NCBI GenBank assembly: GCA_002292925.1
Contig: DBCF01000242.1
Location: forward strand, 16,182 to 22,222
Direction: 5' to 3'
DNA from: Roseiflexaceae bacterium UBA965
Lineage (GTDB): Bacteria > Chloroflexota > Chloroflexia > Chloroflexales > Roseiflexaceae
Length of the DNA: 6,041 bases
Shown: positions 3,301 to 6,041 of the stretch, piece by piece
How the letters are laid out: the number at the start of each line of letters is the position of its first letter
Numbering within the stretch: position 1 is the stretch's first letter
Notes under the pieces: generated by a model
The model's input: the letters and a program-made list of their open reading frames with translations, nothing else
Databases searched by the model: none
What the model was told of the DNA's origin: nothing
Position numbers and translations under genes: made by a program

Positions 3301-6041
3301 GTCCGATCTAACCGCAACGCCATGCCATAGGTACCGAGTGCCACATGATGTATTTGTGTGGTGAAATCGGTGTTTGGTAGCGCACTACACAGGGAATCGA
3401 GGGTGAGGGTATCAGTGTTTTTGACATAGGCTGTCGTGTTGGCGGCAAATGCAATCGACGACCCATTATAGGTATCTGATAGTACCTGTGTCATGAGAAT
3501 GAGATTGTCATGTACTGGCGGGGAAACCATCGGTGGGACTGCGGGTAGTACCGGCGCAGTTGGGGCGCCGGCAGCTGTGGTTGGTTGTGGTTCGAGGATC
3601 TGTTGGGCTAACGCCGCACTAAACGTGCTGCCTCCGGTGACCATGAAGGGATGCCACAAATTCGTGGGAACCTGATCTTGGCCATTTGAGTTCATCCCCC
3701 AGCTGACGACTTGCTTGCTGTCGGTGATGGCCAGTAGGTGCATTTCGCCTGCCCCGATTTGTTGAAAAAGTTCGGTGGGAATCGTGCGTTGCTCGTAATC
3801 GTTTTGGCCGATGACGATGACACGCCCGCTTCGATGCAATAGTATGGTGTTTTCGGCACTTGCGGCGATATCGATGATATTTCGATAGGTCACGACATCT
3901 GTTTGCCCTGCGTTATTGCGTCCCCAGGCAAATACGATGTTGTCGCGCCGTAGGGCCACGGTATGCCAGCCACCGGCAGCGATTTTGACAATACTCGTAA
4001 GAGATGGTTGATCGAGTTGCCCGTACGTGTTATCCCCCCAACTTTGCACGCTACCATCGTTGAGGAGTGCCACCGAATGGCTCACCCCTGCCGCGAGTTG
4101 GACGGCAAATGATTTGATTACGGGGATGGGTGTGGTGGTGCGCGTGGTGGTCCTCGTGGTAGAGCGTGTGTTCGTCCTGGTGGATGTGCGCGTGTTCGTC
4201 CTGGTGGATGTGCGCGTGTTCGTCCTGGTATTCGTGGCAGTGGTGGTATTCGTATTCGTGGCAGTGGTGGTATTCGTATTCGTGGCAGTGGTGGTACTCG
4301 TATTCGTGGCAGTGGTGGTACTCGTATTCGTGGCAGTGGTGGTATTGGTGCTCGTTGCTGTCACAATACCACTCATCACATTGAGTAAATTGCTCGGCAC
4401 GTTTGATTGACCGGAGCCATTATTACCCCATGCCAACACCGAGCCGTTTCTACGCAGTGCCAAGCTGTGATTGGCGCCTGCGGCGAGGGCAATTACGCGC
4501 ATGCTGTCGGTGAGTGGTTGTGTCGTAGTTAGCTCACTTGGTACGGTGCTTTGGCCGTAACGGTTATCGCCCCACGCTACGACGACGCCATCGGTGCCTA
4601 ATACGCTGATATGGCGATAACCGGCCACCACTTGGAGTAATTGTCCTTGGGCTGCGGTGGGGATTGAGGAATTGATGGTGCTGTCGCCACCCCAGATGCT
4701 CAAATAGCCGGGAGCAGTATATTCAGAGGCAAACCGGAGCGTCGTTAATGCCAGTACCGGCGTGCTAGTGGGCGTGCTGGTGCTGGCATACACGGGCATG
4801 ATGGCAATCCCGATGGCATGATTGGGATTGGTGCTGAGCTGCAGTATCCCGGTTGGTAGGGCACTTGGCATAGATTGACCGCTATAGGCATATGCTTGAG
4901 TTTGTAGTGACCGTCGGGTGATAATCACACCCCATTGGGTGGCACTGACGTTGCGTACGCCATCCATGCTGGGGATGATCAGACAGGGACAGCCGTTTGT
5001 GCTGTTGGTTAGGGTACTTGCGGTGCCAGTGGCAACTAAATTGGTGACGCCACTGCCAAACAGGATAAGTCGGCCATCACTCCGTAGGGCACCATAGACA
5101 TTCCCTGCGGCAAAAATTCGGGTAATGCTGCCTGCGGCTAATATCGGTATGTTTATCGATTTGCCCCAGGCATAGACGGCGCCGGTACTGTCGAGTGCAA
5201 ATGAGCTATCGCTACCGGCCGCAATCCCGACAATCGATTTACTGGCAATAACGGTAGGAATCGTGGTGCGTTGGCTACTAGCGCCGTACACCTGAATGGT
5301 GCCGTTGTTGCGGAGCATCACCGTGTGATTATCACCTGTGGCGATTTGGGTAATCCCCGTCAACACGCCACCACTCGGAGCGGTTAATGCGGCACTACTA
5401 CCCCACATCACGACGGTGCCATCTTGTTTGAGTACCACACTATGATTTAACCCGACAGCACTTTGCAGGACACCGGTTTGCGCTGGAGCGGGAATAGTGA
5501 GCTCACCTTTGACGTTGGTTCCCCAGCCGAGTAATTTGCCATCGCTCGTGACGGCCAAGGCATGATGGGCACCCATGGCGATTTGGGCAATTGTACTATT
5601 GGCTTGGCTGGGAATCGCGTTGAGTTTGTAGGGCGCATTGTCTCCCCATGCAATAACCTGACCACTCGTGGTATTGGCTGTTAAAAGTTGCGTTGGTACG
5701 ACAATTGTACGTGTATTTGATGGGGTATAGGTATTTGTCGGGGTGTTGGTCGGGGTGTTGGTCGGGGTATTGGTTGGAGTATTGGTTGGAGTATTGGTTG
5801 GGGTAGGTGACCATGACGCGGCAATTTGCGTCAATCTCGTGGCAGTACCAGTTAGGTTCGCGATAGCAGTGCCAGTTTGATTGACGATAGCGGTGCCAGT
5901 TTGATTGGCGATAGCGGTGCCAGTTTGATTGGCGATAGCGGTGCCAGTTTGATTGGCGATAGCGGTGTTGGTCTGGTTGACTATAGCGGTGCCCGTTTGA
6001 TTGGCGATAGCGGTGCCCGTTTGATTGGCGATAGCGGTGCC
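348..6041 (-). CDS. Giant mosaic surface protein: RCC1-type propellers, F5/8C domain, two LamG domains (5' partial)
   Basis: The frame is open from the right edge (first full codon 6039-6041) to a TAG at 348-350, giving 1897 visible residues; the true start and any signal peptide lie outside. Domains by visible residue: 8-residue repeats 1-64; TNTP stalk 79-112; RCC1-type propeller 127-414; second propeller 445-814 with a Thr/Arg insertion at 561-637; Pro-rich linker 815-846; degenerate propeller 847-1116; F5/8C or F-type-lectin-like domain 1169-1324; LamG-like domains 1349-1503 and 1551-1724; Thr-rich basic tail 1725-1897. F5/8C and LamG folds usually bind carbohydrate or surface ligands, and bacterial RCC1-type propellers are common in large secreted proteins, so a cell-surface adhesin or glycan-binding role is inferred. 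No catalytic motif, LPXTG motif or C-terminal membrane segment is visible, so anchoring, if any, would be N-terminal, for example by a lipobox like that of the downstream gene. No specific family name was recognised for the whole protein. Confidence 0.93.
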   Translation of the reverse strand, partial: GTAIANQTGTAIANQTGTAIVNQTNTAIANQTGTAIANQTGTAIANQTGTAIVNQTGTAIANLTGTATRLTQIAASWSPTPTNTPTNTPTNTPTNTPTNTPTNTYTPSNTRTIVVPTQLLTANTTSGQVIAWGDNAPYKLNAIPSQANSTIAQIAMGAHHALAVTSDGKLLGWGTNVKGELTIPAPAQTGVLQSAVGLNHSVVLKQDGTVVMWGSSAALTAPSGGVLTGITQIATGDNHTVMLRNNGTIQVYGASSQRTTIPTVIASKSIVGIAAGSDSSFALDSTGAVYAWGKSINIPILAAGSITRIFAAGNVYGALRSDGRLILFGSGVTNLVATGTASTLTNSTNGCPCLIIPSMDGVRNVSATQWGVIITRRSLQTQAYAYSGQSMPSALPTGILQLSTNPNHAIGIAIMPVYASTSTPTSTPVLALTTLRFASEYTAPGYLSIWGGDSTINSSIPTAAQGQLLQVVAGYRHISVLGTDGVVVAWGDNRYGQSTVPSELTTTQPLTDSMRVIALAAGANHSLALRRNGSVLAWGNNGSGQSNVPSNLLNVMSGIVTATSTNTTTATNTSTTTATNTSTTTATNTNTTTATNTNTTTATNTRTNTRTSTRTNTRTSTRTNTRSTTRTTTRTTTPIPVIKSFAVQLAAGVSHSVALLNDGSVQSWGDNTYGQLDQPSLTSIVKIAAGGWHTVALRRDNIVFAWGRNNAGQTDVVTYRNIIDIAASAENTILLHRSGRVIVIGQNDYEQRTIPTELFQQIGAGEMHLLAITDSKQVVSWGMNSNGQDQVPTNLWHPFMVTGGSTFSAALAQQILEPQPTTAAGAPTAPVLPAVPPMVSPPVHDNLILMTQVLSDTYNGSSIAFAANTTAYVKNTDTLTLDSLCSALPNTDFTTQIHHVALGTYGMALRLDRTVRAWAPCSTNGTPATDITDTIPAAFQRYVAEISVRGTHMMVLTLDGRVWSNQFNLTQFPNIKHIAAGRDFAVVLLNDGSVKVTANNNNEGVATIPARATTLIEIEAGDYHILGLRADGQVVTWGANSNDYGQADLPYDATLGNVIAISAGEQQSMALMNDGTAVAWGDYSSATLDALYEVNLAHHITNIFTGNTVIAVFVEDGSPTVTIVPTNTSVPMPTMTARANTADFVTNQVAWYTMADFSQPQVFNGAPQIHNTGLTAKQSSVLWGYDANRAIDGNTLGYMNAADSSLIATLYSTNPWWQVDLGSVRDISSVTVYNRIDECCVKMLNTAIVFLSNTDLATATNIATNKTSAVTWKTLVCDSQTACETPAGTSETATFAAGTQARYIRIQLDATESLNFAEVVVTGNPVTFSCGSPQACPTLNSSDSQALTFNNSRNTELISSNSINLNGVPFTVRASLRRTNINRADVMVSIGTPGAVRQYLTMGIDRENRPYCSFYGDDLRSTSWYVDQEWHDYACSFDPTSRIRTLWRDAQIIGQDIVRGAFTPPAAPLIIGRRYDTMEGVTGELSQVAIFNRVLTRAELNGTTPLNESTKINGLIIETQLQSISPNGGTMRCDASNNKCPVFGRPEASSLVPHDGSAAIFSNNSAQQLALTAPASTSEFTVAFWANVSAVSASGNDFFMTKTNATGQGMSVGLRADSTGYMPLCAGFAATAPVIVESENAVFNRWYHFACSYNPTTQKLSFYMNAKLYSEATIALPAINDPLMLGYSSSATVWPKSGFTGALDDVMLYSSAVSANTVIQIYNNTNPDSVAPTLTATACATPGNCPSPTATTTFTRTLTATKSPTNVRSKTPLAATGTATIPGFVPSNTRTRSSTTTLTRTPTNSTTPTRSSTTTVTATLPSATPFIANTFTATRTRTHLRSTQTMLARRSPTFYAQTLTARAVTSTPSRTATASRTATAYPIPPTNTPAATAYPAP
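351..869 (-). other. Thr-rich basic C-terminal tail
   Basis: Visible residues 1725-1897. After the opening NPDS the tail contains no Asp or Glu but about 16 Arg/Lys, with runs such as TRTRSSTTTLTRTPT and MLARRSP. It ends in PPTNTPAATAYPAP with no hydrophobic segment, sorting motif or recognisable secretion-signal domain. It is probably an extended, positively charged region; whether it binds wall polymers, polysaccharide or DNA cannot be told from the sequence. Confidence 0.8.
402..437 (-). repeat. Perfect 18-bp tandem duplication in the tail
   Basis: GGCAGTGGCGGTACGGCT occurs twice back to back (402-419 and 420-437), encoding SRTATA twice near the C-terminus. The identity at DNA level suggests a recent duplication, in frame. 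Confidence 0.9.
870..1391 (-). other. LamG-like jelly-roll domain 2
   Basis: Visible residues 1551-1724. It shows FTVAFWANVS (early strand), WYHFACSYNPTTQKLSFYMN (central strands), LMLGYSS and GALDDVMLYSSAVSA near the end, matching the LamG_3 pattern of W-x-H-x-A-x-x-Y followed later by G-x-L-D-D-V-x-L-Y. It is better preserved than domain 1 and separated from it by a linker with the pair CDASNNKC. The tandem arrangement suggests ancient duplication or avidity for a repeated ligand. Confidence 0.82.
1533..1997 (-). other. LamG-like jelly-roll domain 1
   Basis: Visible residues 1349-1503. It has the order expected of concanavalin/LamG folds: INLNGVPFTVRASLRR (early strand), the central WHDYACSFD, then IIGRRYD, GELSQVAIFNRVLTRAEL at the end. 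The final motif, G-x-x-x-x-x-x-I-F-N-R-x-L-T-x-x-E, is the classic end of bacterial LamG_3-type domains. The Cys pair CSFYG and CSFD is placed as in many family members. It probably binds a glycan or surface ligand; no catalytic residues are evident. Confidence 0.78.
2070..2537 (-). other. F5/8C (discoidin), F-type-lectin-like domain
   Basis: Visible residues 1169-1324, about 156 residues and normal for this fold. Hallmarks in order: AxQSS near the start, AIDGNT (calcium-loop type), NPWWQVDLG, SVTVYNRIDECCVKML, and the closing YIRIQL then FAEVVVTG. The segment R-I-D-E-C-C-V-K fits the F-type lectin pattern R-x-D-x4-R/K, and vicinal Cys are a feature of fucose-binding members such as eel agglutinin. 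The His expected 25 residues before the Arg is a Leu here, so fucose binding is doubtful. A generic glycan-binding or adhesive role is likely. Two further Cys (VCDSQTACET) may pair. Confidence 0.85.
2694..3503 (-). other. Degenerate RCC1-like propeller 3 (domain)
   Basis: Visible residues 847-1116, after a Pro-rich linker (PAVPPMVSPP at 3504-3599). Recognisable strands include MALRLDRTVRAWAP, MMVLTLDGRVW, AVVLLNDGSVKV, LGLRADGQVVTWGAN and MALMNDGTAVAWGD, with a possible closing strand TVIAVFVED. Only the last two blades keep WG; earlier ones are diverged. Six blades can be counted with some confidence and a seventh (around SIAFAANTTAYVKN) is possible. Cys occurs in LCSA and PCS, perhaps forming a disulfide. 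Confidence 0.6.
3600..4709 (-). other. RCC1-type beta-propeller 2, split by a Thr/Arg insertion (domain)
   Basis: Visible residues 445-814. Blade hallmarks in order are WGGD, WGDN and WGNN, then a 77-residue low-complexity insertion, then WGDN, WGRN, IGQN and WGMN, closing with the strand TFSAALAQQ. Three plus four makes seven blades with a closing strand, so both halves probably fold as one propeller with the insertion protruding from a loop. Many blades keep GQ after the hallmark and VP/IP turns, closer to consensus than propeller 1. Confidence 0.8.
4131..4361 (-). repeat. 24-bp repeat array encoding Thr/Asn/Arg insertion
   Basis: Visible residues 561-637. Five 24-bp units at 4231-4350 (pattern TTCGTGGCAGTGGTGGTATT plus four bases; units 1 and 2 identical, 3 and 4 identical) encode octads of the TTTATNTS type. 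Two identical 24-bp units at 4171-4218 in the same phase, plus flanking partial units, encode TNTR/TSTR tetrads. Thr occupies every second position through most of the stretch, and eight Arg recur at exact 4-residue spacing in the second half. No acidic residue occurs. Unit lengths are multiples of three, so copy changes keep the frame. Confidence 0.9.
4800..5663 (-). other. RCC1-type beta-propeller 1 (domain)
   Basis: Visible residues 127-414 contain seven repeats of about 41 residues built on the pattern H-x-x-x-L-x-x-D/N-G-x-x-x-x-W/Y-G. Successive hallmarks are WGDN, WGTN, WGSS, YGAS, WGKS, FGSG and a degenerate YSG. The domain opens with the outer strand GQVIAWG and ends with an unpaired NHAIGIAI strand, which would complete the first blade as in RCC1-family 'velcro' closure. 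A complete seven-bladed propeller is therefore likely. A CPC motif lies in an insertion late in the domain. The last two blades are the most diverged. Confidence 0.8.
5706..5807 (-). repeat. TNTP stalk with 12-bp repeats
   Basis: This encodes visible residues 79-112, a run of TNTP tetrapeptides ending in TYTPSNTRT. Six 12-bp DNA units occupy 5737-5808, in two sequence flavours (GTCGGGGTGTTG and GTTGGAGTATTG), suggesting stepwise duplication. Thr/Pro linkers of this kind are typical spacers in secreted proteins of Chloroflexota and are plausible O-glycosylation targets (inference). Confidence 0.9.
5850..6041 (-). repeat. Eight tandem 24-bp units encoding GTAIANQT-type octapeptides
   Basis: Eight consecutive 24-bp units run to the window edge, so the array may be longer. 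On the plus strand a unit reads like TTGATTGGCGATAGCGGTGC plus four bases. The protein units are GTAIANQT with few changes (A to V at position 5 in units 3 and 7; G to N in unit 4; Q to L in unit 8), all in frame with the giant gene. The small, Thr/Ala-rich period-8 sequence with one Ile per unit is probably an extended or fibrous stalk near the N-terminus. Structure unknown. Confidence 0.9.

Noticed and set aside
4027..4410. Plus-strand open frame with Val/Phe-rich repeats resembling membrane segments
   Set aside because: It is the antisense of the Thr/Asn/Arg repeat array. The apparent hydrophobic repeats are a by-product of complementing Thr codons, and the minus strand carries well-supported domains on both sides.
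5832..5834. TTG as start codon of the giant gene
   Set aside because: The frame stays open for 69 more codons to the window edge and carries in-frame octapeptide repeats there; no Shine-Dalgarno precedes the TTG. The real start is outside the window.
5850..6041. CRISPR-like regular repeats
   Set aside because: The 24-bp units are directly contiguous with no spacers and stay in frame as octapeptides, so they are coding tandem repeats.
348..6041. Eukaryotic-type RCC1 nucleotide-exchange function
   Set aside because: Only the propeller repeat pattern is shared. The context of lectin-like, LamG and Thr-rich linker regions points to an extracellular protein, and RCC1 repeats in bacteria are commonly structural.

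Overview
The window holds one very large minus-strand gene (348-6041, 5' end cut off by the right edge) and the first 37 codons of a second minus-strand gene (1-112, cut off by the left edge). A 235-bp gap between them carries a promoter, a ribosome binding site and inverted repeats. The long Thr-rich linkers (TNTP, TATA and TNTR repeats) joining extracellular-type domains, the lipobox on the second gene and the moderate base composition suggest a bacterium of Chloroflexota type (filamentous Chloroflexia such as Herpetosiphon or relatives). This is inferred from protein style only; no marker gene is present.

The big gene, read N- to C-terminus (right to left), encodes at least 1897 residues. 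It begins with an array of eight 8-residue repeats (GTAIANQT type), followed by a TNTP-repeat stalk. Next come a seven-bladed RCC1-type beta-propeller and a second seven-bladed RCC1-type propeller, which is interrupted between blades 3 and 4 by a 77-residue Thr/Asn/Arg repeat. A Pro-rich linker leads to a degenerate third propeller. An F5/8C (F-type-lectin-like) domain and two LamG/concanavalin-like jelly rolls follow, and the protein ends in a ~170-residue Thr-rich tail that is basic and has no acidic residue. This is a mosaic, secreted, probably surface-displayed adhesin or glycan-binding protein. No catalytic motif was seen.

The left-hand gene starts at a GTG with a good Shine-Dalgarno and a near-consensus sigma-70 promoter (TTGACA, 18 bp, TATAGT). 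It encodes a lipoprotein signal peptide (LVA|C) followed by a segment that appears to enter Ala/Thr-rich sequence. It may be a lipoprotein of the same general style as its large neighbour, but too little is visible to be sure. The two genes are co-directional. The promoter just ahead of the second gene, and a GC-rich hairpin after the first, suggest separate transcription.

Everything on the plus strand looks like non-coding shadow of these genes.
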